A program made the translations under genes and the position numbers. This document shows, in pieces, positions 8,929 through 18,085 of a stretch of 64,000 nucleotides of DNA. This DNA is from Candidatus Nitrosotalea bavarica (GTDB taxonomy: Archaea > Thermoproteota > Nitrososphaeria > Nitrososphaerales > Nitrosopumilaceae), in NCBI RefSeq assembly GCF_900167955.1, contig NZ_FUYK01000007.1:208173-272172 (forward strand), in the 5' to 3' direction. Position 1 is the stretch's first letter; each line of letters starts with the position of its first letter. Below the pieces are notes generated by a model that had not been told where the DNA came from, searched no databases, and saw nothing but the letters and a program-made list of their open reading frames with translations.

Positions 8929-9945
8929 ATGGGGGATTTAAGGAAGGATTATTCAATTGATAGATTTGTGATCGTCTCCCCTGAAAATAACTCAGTAAAC
9001 GATTCCAAGAAATGTCCTTATTGTCCTGGAAACGAATCTATGACCAATCCATCGACACTTTCTCTGGTTGCAAAGGATGGGATGTTACAAAGACTTCAAG
9101 ATACTGAAGATAACTATGTACAGAATTGGTCAGTAAGAGTATTTGAAAGTAAAAACCCTGTTGTTACAACTACTTCTGAAAACTCTTATAGCGATAGACC
9201 ACTTTACAGCGAACCTGCTTACGGATATCATTATGTTGTTGTTGCTTCAGAAAAACACAAGGATTCTCTTGCAAGTATATCTACTGAACAATGGTCTAAC
9301 GTACTTGTTGTAATCCAAGATAGGCTTAGATGGCTATACACCCAACGCGGTGTTACATATGTTTCAATATATGTAAATCATGGAAAAGAAGCTGGTGGCT
9401 CTACTAATCATGCGCACCTAAACGTTGTAACTTTTTCCACAATTCCTCCTGTTATAGAACAAGAGGCTGAAGCCGCACATAGAATTCTAAATGAAAAAGG
9501 AATATGCCCAATGTGTCAGACCGTGGGTACTGAAACTGGAGGACCTAGGCAAATACTTCAGACAGAAGGTTTTGTTGCATTCTGCCCATGGGCTCCATCA
9601 CATCCATACGAATTTTGGATTTATCCAAAAAAACACATCACGAGTTTTTCTAAAATAACTCAAAAAGAGATAAATGATTTGTCACTAATTTTACGTGCTA
9701 CTTTAGGCGGACTTGCAAATACGATGAAAAGCCTGTCATATAACATGGTCTTTCATCTTTCTCCTGAAAAGAAAAACAATAGGCAAATTCATTGGCATAT
9801 TGAAGTGTATCCGCAAGCTGATCCTTGGTCTGGACTTGAAAGAGGGTATGGAGTATTTCTTAACAAGATACCTCCTGAAAAAGCTGCAGAAGAGCTTGGC
9901 TCTGCATGTAGAAAAGAACTTGCCGGTCTTGTCGGAATAGTTTAG
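8929..9945 (+). CDS. GalT-like nucleotidyltransferase (HIT superfamily)
   Basis: The overall layout matches galactose-1-phosphate uridylyltransferase: LRKDY at the N-terminus, a zinc pair CPYC at 29-32, a second CPMC at 193-196, and the C-terminal HWHIEVYP at 288-294. The catalytic motif, normally HPHxQ, reads HAHLN (His161, His163, Asn165), so the terminal Gln is replaced and the substrate may differ. ADP-sulfurylase or Ap4A phosphorylase activity is an alternative. A TATA-like box (gttttaaatt, 8898-8907) about 27 bp before the ATG suggests a leaderless mRNA. Confidence 0.78.
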   Translation: MGDLRKDYSIDRFVIVSPENNSVNDSKKCPYCPGNESMTNPSTLSLVAKDGMLQRLQDTEDNYVQNWSVRVFESKNPVVTTTSENSYSDRPLYSEPAYGYHYVVVASEKHKDSLASISTEQWSNVLVVIQDRLRWLYTQRGVTYVSIYVNHGKEAGGSTNHAHLNVVTFSTIPPVIEQEAEAAHRILNEKGICPMCQTVGTETGGPRQILQTEGFVAFCPWAPSHPYEFWIYPKKHITSFSKITQKEINDLSLILRATLGGLANTMKSLSYNMVFHLSPEKKNNRQIHWHIEVYPQADPWSGLERGYGVFLNKIPPEKAAEELGSACRKELAGLVGIV

Positions 9946-9987
9946 ACAATCATTTGGTTTATTTATTGAAGTAAGAGATGGGTTGTA

Positions 9988-10416
9988 ATGGCAATTGAAA
10001 GATGGATATCTGTTGCAAGTCTTGGCTTGTATATTATGTTTGTAGCTCAGATGATATCAATTTCTGTATATCTTGCTCATCCATCACAAGATATTGATCC
10101 TTCATCTGAGATCAAAGAATTCATATCTATTGGCATTGCACCTGCGATAATTTTATCTGGTACAGCTTACATGCTGGGACGAAGATACGGTTCACGATTT
10201 ATTGGTTCAGTTATCATAACTGGCGGAATAATTACAATCATTGGAATGTATTATGTTACTATTCTGATAAAACAAATTCAGGATATCTATCTTGTACCGG
10301 AACTTACAATAGGTCCTTTTGTATTCATCGCAACTTCAATTCCTGTAATCATTATAGGTTCGTTATTGTTTAGATTGAAACCTAAACCTAAACGAGATTA
10401 TTTCTTTGACCGATGA
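9988..10416 (+). CDS. four-helix integral membrane protein
   Basis: The 142-residue protein shows about four hydrophobic membrane segments (roughly 10-30, 45-63, 72-92 and 107-126) with a basic C-terminal tail (RLKPKPKRD). No cofactor or transport motif is visible and no family is recognised. It follows the GalT-like gene by 42 bases on the same strand. Its last 19 bases overlap the convergent acetyltransferase gene. Confidence 0.7.
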   Translation: MAIERWISVASLGLYIMFVAQMISISVYLAHPSQDIDPSSEIKEFISIGIAPAIILSGTAYMLGRRYGSRFIGSVIITGGIITIIGMYYVTILIKQIQDIYLVPELTIGPFVFIATSIPVIIIGSLLFRLKPKPKRDYFFDR

Positions 10417-10844
10417 TCAAATCTCAATGAATTTGAATGTCGCTTAAACCCTAGACTCTCATAGAATGGAATAAGATCATCTGAACAATCAAGAATCGTT
10501 TTGTAGCAGCCTTTTTTTTCGGCATATTTTAAAAGTGCATTGACTATTTTTTTCCCCACTCCTTTACCTTGGTATTCCTTTCTTACTACTACATCTTCTA
10601 TGTGGCCTACTTTACCTCCGTCATGGATGAATTTTTGTTCGATCAAAAGGGTTGTTGAACCTATGACTTCTCCATCGTATATTGCAACATAAATTACATG
10701 ATCTGGATTCTTTGAGATCTTGTTGAAAATAATGCTTGCTTTTTTTGGTTTGATGTGGCTTGATTTCCTAAGTGAGTCAAGTGAAAGTAAAAACCCATTG
10801 TAAAAGTCTCTTCTTTGTAATTTACGTATCTTGATAGTTGACAT
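10398..10844 (-). CDS. GNAT family N-acetyltransferase
   Basis: This single GNAT domain has the acetyl-CoA binding motif A at VVRKEYQGKGVGKKIVNALL (Q/RxxGxG/A) and the C-terminal ILDCSDDLIPFYESLGF typical of amine acetyltransferases. At 148 residues it resembles glucosamine-6-phosphate N-acetyltransferase in length and in the Y-E-x-LGF ending. With the sugar nucleotidyltransferase directly upstream (8-base gap), a role in nucleotide-sugar synthesis is plausible but inferred. Confidence 0.82.
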   Translation of the reverse strand: MSTIKIRKLQRRDFYNGFLLSLDSLRKSSHIKPKKASIIFNKISKNPDHVIYVAIYDGEVIGSTTLLIEQKFIHDGGKVGHIEDVVVRKEYQGKGVGKKIVNALLKYAEKKGCYKTILDCSDDLIPFYESLGFKRHSNSLRFDHRSKK

Positions 10845-10852
10845 ACTTTGGT

Positions 10853-11554
10853 CTAAATCTGACCTAATCGTGCAATGTACTGCTGGTATGCACGTCTGTA
10901 AGAAGTCTTGTCTCCTATATCCAGAAATCCTTTCTTTATGAGAAAGCCACTTATCTTATTCTTCTTTGCAATGGCATTGCGTATTACGTCATCCATACCA
11001 TATGGTTTGTTTGGTGGTATGAACTTGAATATTCCTGGCTCCATTACATAACATCCTATGTTGATATTTCCTTTAACTTCTGGTTTTTCACGCCATGCTT
11101 TTACTTTGTTGACTTTATCCATCTCTATGAATCCATATTGTAATTTAGTTTTATATTCAAATAATCCCATGGTGACAAACGATTTTTTCCTACGATGGTC
11201 TGCTATCATACTTTTCAAATTAAAATCAAATATCGAATCTCCATATATGCAAACAAATGTGTCATCTATGAGATCTTCTGCAGTTTTTAGTTGACCAGCT
11301 GTGGCAAGAGGCCTGTTTGCAACAGCATATTCTATCTTTACGCCAAACCTGCTTCCATCTTCAAAATAATCCTCAATTGTCTTTCTCAGATAGCTGACAC
11401 AAAGTACAAACGAATCTATACCGCCTAGTTTTATCCATTCTATTAGATGCTCTAATAGTGGTTTTTCCCCCAGTGGAAGCATTGCTTTTGGAAGAAATGT
11501 GGTATATGGCTGAAGTCTTGTACCAAGGCCACCAGCTAAAATGACAGCTTTCAT
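10853..11554 (-). CDS. sugar-phosphate nucleotidyltransferase
   Basis: The Rossmann-like NTP-transferase fold is shown by the N-terminal AVILAGGLGTRLQPYT motif, PKAMLPLGEKPLLEHLI and the metal-binding YGDSIFD. It makes an NDP-sugar from NTP and a sugar 1-phosphate. The 233-residue length is that of the single-domain type without the left-handed helix. GTP-mannose, dTTP-glucose or UTP-sugar specificity cannot be decided from sequence. It lies in a minus-strand group after thiDN and before the GNAT gene. Confidence 0.88.
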   Translation of the reverse strand: MKAVILAGGLGTRLQPYTTFLPKAMLPLGEKPLLEHLIEWIKLGGIDSFVLCVSYLRKTIEDYFEDGSRFGVKIEYAVANRPLATAGQLKTAEDLIDDTFVCIYGDSIFDFNLKSMIADHRRKKSFVTMGLFEYKTKLQYGFIEMDKVNKVKAWREKPEVKGNINIGCYVMEPGIFKFIPPNKPYGMDDVIRNAIAKKNKISGFLIKKGFLDIGDKTSYRRAYQQYIARLGQI

Positions 11555-11602
11555 GTATTTTATTCTAAATTTCTGGTATTTATGTTGAAGGATGAAAGAA
11601 TG

Positions 11603-12910
11603 CTATCTTGATATCTTCGAAAATTTTCTTAATACGTCGGCTGGATTTTTTCCAAAAATTAGGACCATGGCTTCTTTTCCAAAACCACCTTTGTGAAATA
11701 TGATATCTGGAGGAGTTTTCAAATTTGTTATAGATGCCTTGATTCCCCATGACACGGTACTACCCTCCTTTTCTCTAATCTCAAGCGGTTCTTCTCTTCT
11801 ATCATAAGATGAAACTTTCAATCCTTTGGATACTGCTTTTTTGATTATCTTTTCATCATACTTTATGTTCAAACTAGATCTCATGGAAGGAAACTTTCTT
11901 GTCATTTCTAATACTGCGGATGCAACATGCTTTGATCCTCCATACTTGAGATGACCTGCTATTGTTACTAATCTTCCAGTTCTTACAATCCTACCTTCTA
12001 ACCCTATTACATCTTTTAGGGTTGATGGATTTGATGTTGAATATACAAAATTTGTTTGGCATTCGGGAATGTATTCATTTATGGATTCTATTGAGCAAAA
12101 CTCTGAAATGGCTTTGGATAGCTGATTTTCAATCGCGTCGCCTTTTGATGTTTTGATAATCGCTAAACCTCTTCCTGTTTTTGTAGCGTTTCTAATGGAC
12201 TCTACCGTAAAAAGACGTGCGGAATCAACTGCATCTGATAATTTTTTTCCTCTTGCAATGTTTGCACATAACGCAGCTGAAAAAGTACAGCCGCCACCAT
12301 GACTTTCAAATTTCAGTCTAGCATGAGAAAAAATACTAAATTTTTTATCCTCTAAGAGCATGTCTGTAACCTTGTCTCCTTTAAAAAAATGTCCGCCTTT
12401 TATTATCACATTTTTTGCTCCCATTTTCTGAATTTTCATTGCTGCATTTTTCATATCCTTTAGCGATTTTATCTTAATGTCTGAGATTTTTTCAGCTTCT
12501 ATAATGTTTGGAGTGATTATGTAACAAAGGGGAACTAGTAACTTTTTGAAATCTGAAAAAGCACTAGCCGTTTGCAGAATTCCGCCAGTTGTAGATTTGA
12601 ATATGGGATCAAGGATTATGGGAATTTTAATTTTTTCAAGTTCTGAATGTATTACTCTAACAGTTTGCTTGTCGTATACCATTCCTATCTTGATTGCGTC
12701 TATGTGAAAATCTTCCAGAATTGATCTTATCTGACTTTTTACAAGTAATACTGAAACTGGTTCTACGCCAAAAAATCTTGATGTATTCTGACTCGTAATT
12801 GCGGTAACTACACTTAGGCCATTTGCTCCAAATGAATTGAATGTCTTCATATCGCCCTGAATGCCTGCCCCTGAGGAAGGATCGGATCCTGCAATTGATA
12901 GCACATGCAT
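11603..12910 (-). CDS. thiDN: bifunctional HMP(-P) kinase / thiamine-phosphate synthase (ThiD-ThiN)
   Basis: Residues 1-250 are ThiD: SIAGSDPSSGAGIQGD at the start, IKIGMV, and a GGGCTFSAALCANIARG phosphate/anion-hole segment. Residues about 265-435 match ThiN, the archaeal thiamine-phosphate synthase domain, including GRLVTIAGHLKYGGSKHVA and PPDIIFHKGGFGKEA. The fused enzyme phosphorylates hydroxymethylpyrimidine and joins it to the thiazole. It is divergent from thiC, whose product feeds it, with both promoters in 55 bp. Confidence 0.93.
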   Translation of the reverse strand: MHVLSIAGSDPSSGAGIQGDMKTFNSFGANGLSVVTAITSQNTSRFFGVEPVSVLLVKSQIRSILEDFHIDAIKIGMVYDKQTVRVIHSELEKIKIPIILDPIFKSTTGGILQTASAFSDFKKLLVPLCYIITPNIIEAEKISDIKIKSLKDMKNAAMKIQKMGAKNVIIKGGHFFKGDKVTDMLLEDKKFSIFSHARLKFESHGGGCTFSAALCANIARGKKLSDAVDSARLFTVESIRNATKTGRGLAIIKTSKGDAIENQLSKAISEFCSIESINEYIPECQTNFVYSTSNPSTLKDVIGLEGRIVRTGRLVTIAGHLKYGGSKHVASAVLEMTRKFPSMRSSLNIKYDEKIIKKAVSKGLKVSSYDRREEPLEIREKEGSTVSWGIKASITNLKTPPDIIFHKGGFGKEAMVLIFGKNPADVLRKFSKISR

Positions 12911-12933
12911 GATCTTAGGTTTGGAAACTCACG

Positions 12934-12939
12934 TTTAAA
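12934..12939. promoter_or_regulatory. symmetric TATA-like box shared by thiDN and thiC
   Basis: The palindromic TTTAAA, within gTTTAAAt, is centred about 26.5 bp from the thiDN ATG and 29.5 bp from the thiC TTG. It is the only TATA-like element correctly spaced for both divergent starts in the 55-bp intergenic region. One element could serve both directions, with both transcripts leaderless or nearly so. Confidence 0.5.
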
Positions 12940-12965
12940 TCCAATTACTCGCTAAAAATAGTAAA

Positions 12966-14294
12966 TTGAGTACACAGATGAATGCAGCACGAAGAGGTGT
13001 TGCCACAGATGAGATGAAAGCCGTTGCACGTGATGAAGATGTGACATTGGATTGGCTTATTCCTAAAATTGCAAATGGTTCTATTATAATTCCTCACAAT
13101 AATGCTCGCCCCCAAAAGATCAGAGTAGTTGGAATAGGGAAGGGTATGAAGACTAAGGTAAATGTAAACATTGGAAATTCTACATTAAATCAGAATCTTG
13201 AGGAAGAGATCAAGAAAGCTCAGGTCGCAATAAAATATCATGCTGATACCATCATGGATCTTAGCGATGGAGGAGATGTAGGATTGTATAGAAGAAAACT
13301 ACTTGAAGTTGCACCGATTGCTTTTGGAACAGTTCCTGTTTATGAGGCATATAATTATGGCGTAGAAAAACACAAAAATCCACTTGATATTACAGAGGAT
13401 GATTTTCTAAATGCTTTTGAACATAATGTAAAAGATGGAGTCGATTATACCACAATTCATTCGGGTATAACTAAGGATATAGCAAAACGCATTCTTGCAG
13501 TAAAAAGACATGGGGGAATTGTAAGCAAAGGAGGTACCATCACAGCTGCATGGATGTTAAAGTATGACAAGGAGAATCCATATTTTGAGCATTTTGATTA
13601 TTTGATAGAGATTGCAAGAAAGTATGATGTTACTTTCAGTCTGGGAGATGCATTACGACCAGGTTCTATTCTTGATTCTCATGATGAGCTCCAAGTACAA
13701 GAAATGATCAATATTTCACGACTTACTAAAATTGCACATGAAAAAGATGTCCAAGTGATGGTTGAAGGGCCAGGACATGTACCACTCAATGAAGTTGCAG
13801 CCAATGTTAGATTGGCAAAATCACTAATTGGTGAGGTTCCGTATTATGTTCTTGGGCCGCTCGTAACGGATGTTGCTTCAGGACATGATCATATTGCAAG
13901 TGCGATAGGTGCCGCAATCTCTGCAAGTGAAGGAGTTGATTTGCTATGTTATCTAACACCTGCAGAACATCTTGCATTACCTAATGCCGAAGAGGTAAAG
14001 GCAGGATTAATTGCATATAGAATTGCAGCTCATGCCGGAGATCTTGTCAAATTAAGAGACAAGGCAATCAAATGGGATATGGAGATGACTGAAGCAAGAA
14101 GAACATTGAACTGGGAAAAACAGATTGCGCTCTCAATTGATCCAGAAGAGGCAGCACGCATTCATGCAAGAACTGGTCAACTCAAAGGAAACACAGTTCC
14201 ATGTACAATGTGCGGTGGTGCATGTGTCTACATTATGCTTCCACAACAGAGATTCACTACAACTGAAGTAGAAAAATTACAACAGACTAGCTAG
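12966..14294 (+). CDS. thiC: phosphomethylpyrimidine synthase (ThiC)
   Basis: ThiC is the radical SAM enzyme that rearranges aminoimidazole ribotide into hydroxymethylpyrimidine phosphate for thiamine. Family blocks seen are STLNQNLEEEIKKAQVA, DLSDGGD, SLGDALRPGSI, EGPGHVP and YVLGPLVTDVA. The C-terminal cluster motif is PCTMCGGAC, i.e. CxxCxxxC, one residue shorter than the CxxCxxxxC of the bacterial enzyme. The TTG at 12966 lies about 29 bp from the shared TATA-like box. The tail overlaps the NUDIX gene by 18 bases. Confidence 0.95.
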   Translation: MSTQMNAARRGVATDEMKAVARDEDVTLDWLIPKIANGSIIIPHNNARPQKIRVVGIGKGMKTKVNVNIGNSTLNQNLEEEIKKAQVAIKYHADTIMDLSDGGDVGLYRRKLLEVAPIAFGTVPVYEAYNYGVEKHKNPLDITEDDFLNAFEHNVKDGVDYTTIHSGITKDIAKRILAVKRHGGIVSKGGTITAAWMLKYDKENPYFEHFDYLIEIARKYDVTFSLGDALRPGSILDSHDELQVQEMINISRLTKIAHEKDVQVMVEGPGHVPLNEVAANVRLAKSLIGEVPYYVLGPLVTDVASGHDHIASAIGAAISASEGVDLLCYLTPAEHLALPNAEEVKAGLIAYRIAAHAGDLVKLRDKAIKWDMEMTEARRTLNWEKQIALSIDPEEAARIHARTGQLKGNTVPCTMCGGACVYIMLPQQRFTTTEVEKLQQTS

Positions 14295-14681
14295 TACTTT
14301 CTCAAGACTTGGAACCGTTTCAAATTTTTTCATATCTGATGGAGATATCCACTGATATTCTGAATTTTCCCAATTCAATCTAATTTGAGGTTTTTTTACA
14401 GAAAATAAGAATGGAAAGATCAACCATTCATGGTTTGCATATTGAGGTGAATCTATTCTCATTTGTGATGCTGCTCTGACTAGAGTAATTTGATTTTCTG
14501 TAATGCCTGTCTCTTCAAGTATCTCTTTTTTTGCCCTGTATAATGGGTCCTCATTACCTTCTATGATTCCACTTATGCCTGCCCACAGATCTTTCATTGT
14601 CCTGACTTTGTCACTTCGTTTTAAAATTAGATACTGATCGTCCTGAATCAAAAAAGAGGTTACAATTTTAGTAGATTTCAA
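14277..14681 (-). CDS. NUDIX hydrolase
   Basis: The NUDIX box is visible around GIIEGNEDPLYRAKKEILEETGI (Gx5Ex7REUxEExGU with K-E in place of R-E), binding the metal that hydrolyses nucleoside diphosphate-X substrates. The 134-residue length is that of a minimal NUDIX domain. It directly abuts tyrA (no intergenic base) at the end of the aromatic operon, so it is probably cotranscribed. Its substrate and link to aromatic metabolism are unknown. Confidence 0.88.
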   Translation of the reverse strand: MKSTKIVTSFLIQDDQYLILKRSDKVRTMKDLWAGISGIIEGNEDPLYRAKKEILEETGITENQITLVRAASQMRIDSPQYANHEWLIFPFLFSVKKPQIRLNWENSEYQWISPSDMKKFETVPSLEKVLASLL

Positions 14682-15545
14682 TTATTTTTCTACAGCGTTT
14701 ACCATTGTAACAAGCTTCTTGTATGATTCATCAAAATCTACATTCTTGGCTAATCTTTCTTTGGCACTTGAGATGTATTTTATCATCTCTTCTGTCTTAT
14801 TCTCTTGAATTAAAATGAGCATCCTACCTATGTCTTTCCAAAATTCTTCTGCGTATCTTCTAATCTCAGGATTTGAAATTATTGTTTCAATGAGTTCTTG
14901 AGGTTCTGTCATTATGCCTGTAGTGAGATACTTTTGAGCCTTGAAAGTAGTTCCAGCCATTTTTTCAACTAGGGAGAAATTTTCTTCCTTTGCAAATATA
15001 TTGGCAAGTGCCAAATTTACCAAGTGAGGCATTCCAAGTACAATTGCAATTTTCTTGTCATGCTCTGCTGCATCTATCTGAACAAAGTTTGCTTCTTCAA
15101 ACAATGATTTTGTTACGGCCATCTCTTTTTTTGCGTCTCGAATTGGAATAGAGATTATGTTTTGTCCTTTTAGTTTCTTAGTTCCAGGACCAAACATGGG
15201 ATGAATACAAATGGGGTTTACCTTGTCTGGTATCTTAGAAAGTGCGGCGGCAGTTTTTGTTTTAAGGGAAGAAATGTCTATCAAATAAGAGTCACGTTTC
15301 ATCTCTTTTGCAATGAGTCTTATCGTCTCAGGTGTACGTTTTACAGGGATGCATAAAATAACATAGTCGGCTGTTAGGATGGCACCTACCAGTGACTGTG
15401 CCTTTGTAACTAATTTATTCAAAATTTCTTTTTCAGAATCATATCCGATTATGTCATAATCTTTCTCAAGAAAATACTTTGAGAACCATTTTCCCATTTG
15501 ACCTTCTGCCCCAATTATGGCAATTTTTTTCTTCATTGTTTGCAC
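14682..15545 (-). CDS. tyrA: prephenate dehydrogenase
   Basis: TyrA oxidatively decarboxylates prephenate on the way to tyrosine. The N-terminal Rossmann motif is IIGAEGQMGKWF, followed by VILCIPVKRTPE and DISSLKTKTAAAL, and then PICIHPMFGPGTKKLKGQ, the active-site His-Pro segment. The helical dimerisation domain follows. At 287 residues it is the monofunctional form. Its start lies 13 bases inside the chorismate mutase-aminotransferase gene. The electron acceptor (NAD or NADP) cannot be read from this. Confidence 0.92.
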   Translation of the reverse strand: MQTMKKKIAIIGAEGQMGKWFSKYFLEKDYDIIGYDSEKEILNKLVTKAQSLVGAILTADYVILCIPVKRTPETIRLIAKEMKRDSYLIDISSLKTKTAAALSKIPDKVNPICIHPMFGPGTKKLKGQNIISIPIRDAKKEMAVTKSLFEEANFVQIDAAEHDKKIAIVLGMPHLVNLALANIFAKEENFSLVEKMAGTTFKAQKYLTTGIMTEPQELIETIISNPEIRRYAEEFWKDIGRMLILIQENKTEEMIKYISSAKERLAKNVDFDESYKKLVTMVNAVEK

Positions 15546-16903
15546 TTTAACCTGTCCTCTATTATTTGCATTCCCTGATTAAGTGTATCTTCTGGCTGGC
15601 AGGCTGATATTCTGACAAATCCCTGATAGTTGCCAAACCCCTCTCCTGGTGCTATTGCCACCCCTGCATCCAAAAGTTTGTTTGTAAAATCTACTGAATC
15701 AAAATTATCTTGTCTTACCTTGACAAACAAGTACATGGCACCATCTGGCTCTACAAAGTCCAATTGCATTGTTTTTGCTTTTTTTGATATGGATTCTACT
15801 CTATTTTTGATAGTTATAGCATTGTTAGTTGTATCGGCCTCTAATGCTTTCATGGCAACATATTGGATTGGTTCTGATACATTTGTTAATGCAAGAGCCT
15901 GAAGCTTTGACATTTTTTCTATGATCTCAGGGCTGGATATTGCATACCCAATTCTAAAGCCTGTCATAGCATGTGATTTTGAAAATGATTGTGTTATTAT
16001 GGATTTGTTGTACCCATAAGTGAGTATACTCTTCCATGGTTTGTATGCATATGTGGAGTAAATCTCATCACTTAACACATACAAATCATTCTTGACTGCT
16101 AAATCCATTATTTGATCTTGTAATTCTACTGGGAGAATCTTACCAGTCGGATTGTTTGGATAGTTGAGAACTATCATCTTTGTATTTTGATTTATTGCAC
16201 TCTCAATGTCTTTGATATTTGGTTCCCATTTGCCTTCAAGTGTGGTATGAATAGTTCTGATCTTTATGCCAGAATTGAGGGCATTATCACGATATGCAGG
16301 CCAAGCTGGTTCTATTACTATGATCTCATTGCCTGGATTCAATAGACTAGAAATTGCAAGAAATATGGAAAATCGTGCTCCGGGGGAAACAAGAATATTT
16401 TGTGATGGTGTTTTGACTTGGAATTTTTCTGTGACATACTTTCCAAGTGCATCTCTAAACTCTGGCATTCCCTTTGAATCTCCATATTTTGTATATCCCA
16501 TATCATACACTTCAAAGAGTGCATCTTTGACAATCTTTGGTGGCAAGAAATCTGGTTCACCCACTTCCATGTGAATTATTTTTTTTCCATCTTGCTCCAT
16601 TTTCTTTGCTTTCAAAAATATCGACAAATGTGTCTGCTTGTTTGAAGATTGAATTTTGACTGATTCGTTTAATAGAAAATTTAACATTATCATGGCAGTC
16701 TTTTCATCAAGTCCTATCTCTTTACATAACGTCAATACTCTTACACGCAGTTGATTTTCTCTTTCTTCATCTGTAACCCCCATGCCTAGATTATTCTTTA
16801 AATTACCAATTTCCTTTGCAACATCATTTCTTTCCTTAAGTAATTTTAGAATGTCAAATGTTATTTTGTCTATTTTATCACGTAAGTTGTTGATGTCTGT
16901 CAT
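15533..16903 (-). CDS. chorismate mutase-aminotransferase fusion
   Basis: Residues 1 to about 88 are an AroQ-type chorismate mutase (NLRDKIDKITFDILKLLKERN...KNNLG...DEERE). Residues about 90-456 are a class I PLP aminotransferase with MEVGEPDF, LNYPNNPTGKI, SDEIYSTYAY and the PLP lysine in SFSKSHAMTGFRIGY. One chain could turn chorismate into prephenate and transaminate prephenate (to arogenate) or the later keto acids. It lies 3 bases after aroC and overlaps tyrA by 13 bases, which fits. Which keto acid is the real substrate is inference. Confidence 0.93.
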   Translation of the reverse strand: MTDINNLRDKIDKITFDILKLLKERNDVAKEIGNLKNNLGMGVTDEERENQLRVRVLTLCKEIGLDEKTAMIMLNFLLNESVKIQSSNKQTHLSIFLKAKKMEQDGKKIIHMEVGEPDFLPPKIVKDALFEVYDMGYTKYGDSKGMPEFRDALGKYVTEKFQVKTPSQNILVSPGARFSIFLAISSLLNPGNEIIVIEPAWPAYRDNALNSGIKIRTIHTTLEGKWEPNIKDIESAINQNTKMIVLNYPNNPTGKILPVELQDQIMDLAVKNDLYVLSDEIYSTYAYKPWKSILTYGYNKSIITQSFSKSHAMTGFRIGYAISSPEIIEKMSKLQALALTNVSEPIQYVAMKALEADTTNNAITIKNRVESISKKAKTMQLDFVEPDGAMYLFVKVRQDNFDSVDFTNKLLDAGVAIAPGEGFGNYQGFVRISACQPEDTLNQGMQIIEDRLKCKQ

Positions 16904-16906
16904 TTC

Positions 16907-18004
16907 TTATCTAATGACCATGGGAATGAAACCTGCCCTGATTGCATGATCAGCAAGTACCACTGATACTAACGAGTCTACTACCGGGGGTGCACGAGGA
17001 ACTACACATGGATCATGCCTTCCTTGAACTATCAAAGAAGCTGGTTTCTTTGTTTTAAGATCAACAGTGTGCTGTTTTTTTGATATTGATGATGCTGGCT
17101 TGAATGCAACTCGCAAGACAATTGGCATTCCTGTGGAAATTCCACCTAGGATTCCTCCCGCATTGTTAGTTTTGGTTTGGATTTTTCCATTTTTAATTAG
17201 AAATTCATCATTATTCTCTGAACCATGTAATGTGGAACCATGAAAACCAGATCCAAATTCTACCCCTTTTACAGCGGGGATTGAAAAAAGCGCTTTACTC
17301 AAATCTGATTCTAAGGAGCCAAAAATGGGCTCACCTAGTCCTACTGGTAAATTCACTGTTAATGATTCGATAACACCGCCTACTGAATCTCCACTACGTC
17401 TTGCTGCAAGAATTGTTTGACGCATCTTTTCTGCAATCTTTGGGTCTGGACATCTTACTTCATTACTGTATACCGAATTTTTCATTTTTAACGATGCGTG
17501 CTCTTTCATTTGTATATTTCCGACTTGACATGTATATGAAAAAGTCTCAATTCCTAAAGTTTTCAAAAGAAGTTTTCTTGCAATGGCTCCTGCCATGACA
17601 AATGTAGCTGTTAACCTTCCTGAAAATCTGCCTCCTCCTCTAACATCGTTAAATCCTTTGTACTTGATATATGCTGGATAATCAGAATGACCAGGTCTTG
17701 GTTTTAGAGTTAGATTGTCATAATCTCTTGAATGCTGGTCTTTATTCCAAATGATCATTGTAATTGGTGCGCCCGTAGTATATCCTTTGTATACTCCTGA
17801 AAGAATCTCTACTTTGTCATCCTCTTTTCTTTGGGTTGTAATAATTGACTGACCAGGTTTACGTAAATCAAGCATAGTCTGGATATCTTTTTCTTCAATC
17901 TCTAATCCTGCTGGACATCCATCAACTGTTGCACCTATACATCTTCCATGACTTTCCCCAAAACTTGTGAAAACAAAACGCTGTCCTATGGAGCTTGACG
18001 ACAT
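16907..18004 (-). CDS. aroC: chorismate synthase
   Basis: AroC converts EPSP to chorismate using reduced FMN. Signatures seen are FGESHGRCIGATVDGCPAG near the N-terminus, RPGHSDYPAYIKY, DVRGGGRFSGRLTA and the C-terminal RHDPCVVPRAPPVVDS. The 365-residue length is normal. It is in the middle of the minus-strand aromatic operon, 81 bases after aroA and 3 bases before the mutase-aminotransferase fusion. Confidence 0.97.
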   Translation of the reverse strand: MSSSSIGQRFVFTSFGESHGRCIGATVDGCPAGLEIEEKDIQTMLDLRKPGQSIITTQRKEDDKVEILSGVYKGYTTGAPITMIIWNKDQHSRDYDNLTLKPRPGHSDYPAYIKYKGFNDVRGGGRFSGRLTATFVMAGAIARKLLLKTLGIETFSYTCQVGNIQMKEHASLKMKNSVYSNEVRCPDPKIAEKMRQTILAARRSGDSVGGVIESLTVNLPVGLGEPIFGSLESDLSKALFSIPAVKGVEFGSGFHGSTLHGSENNDEFLIKNGKIQTKTNNAGGILGGISTGMPIVLRVAFKPASSISKKQHTVDLKTKKPASLIVQGRHDPCVVPRAPPVVDSLVSVVLADHAIRAGFIPMVIR

Positions 18005-18085
18005 GATGAAATTTTCTTTTACGCGTTTATAATCTTTCTAGGAAAGGCTCTTTAGGATGAAATTATTGAAAAAATCTATCTTTTC

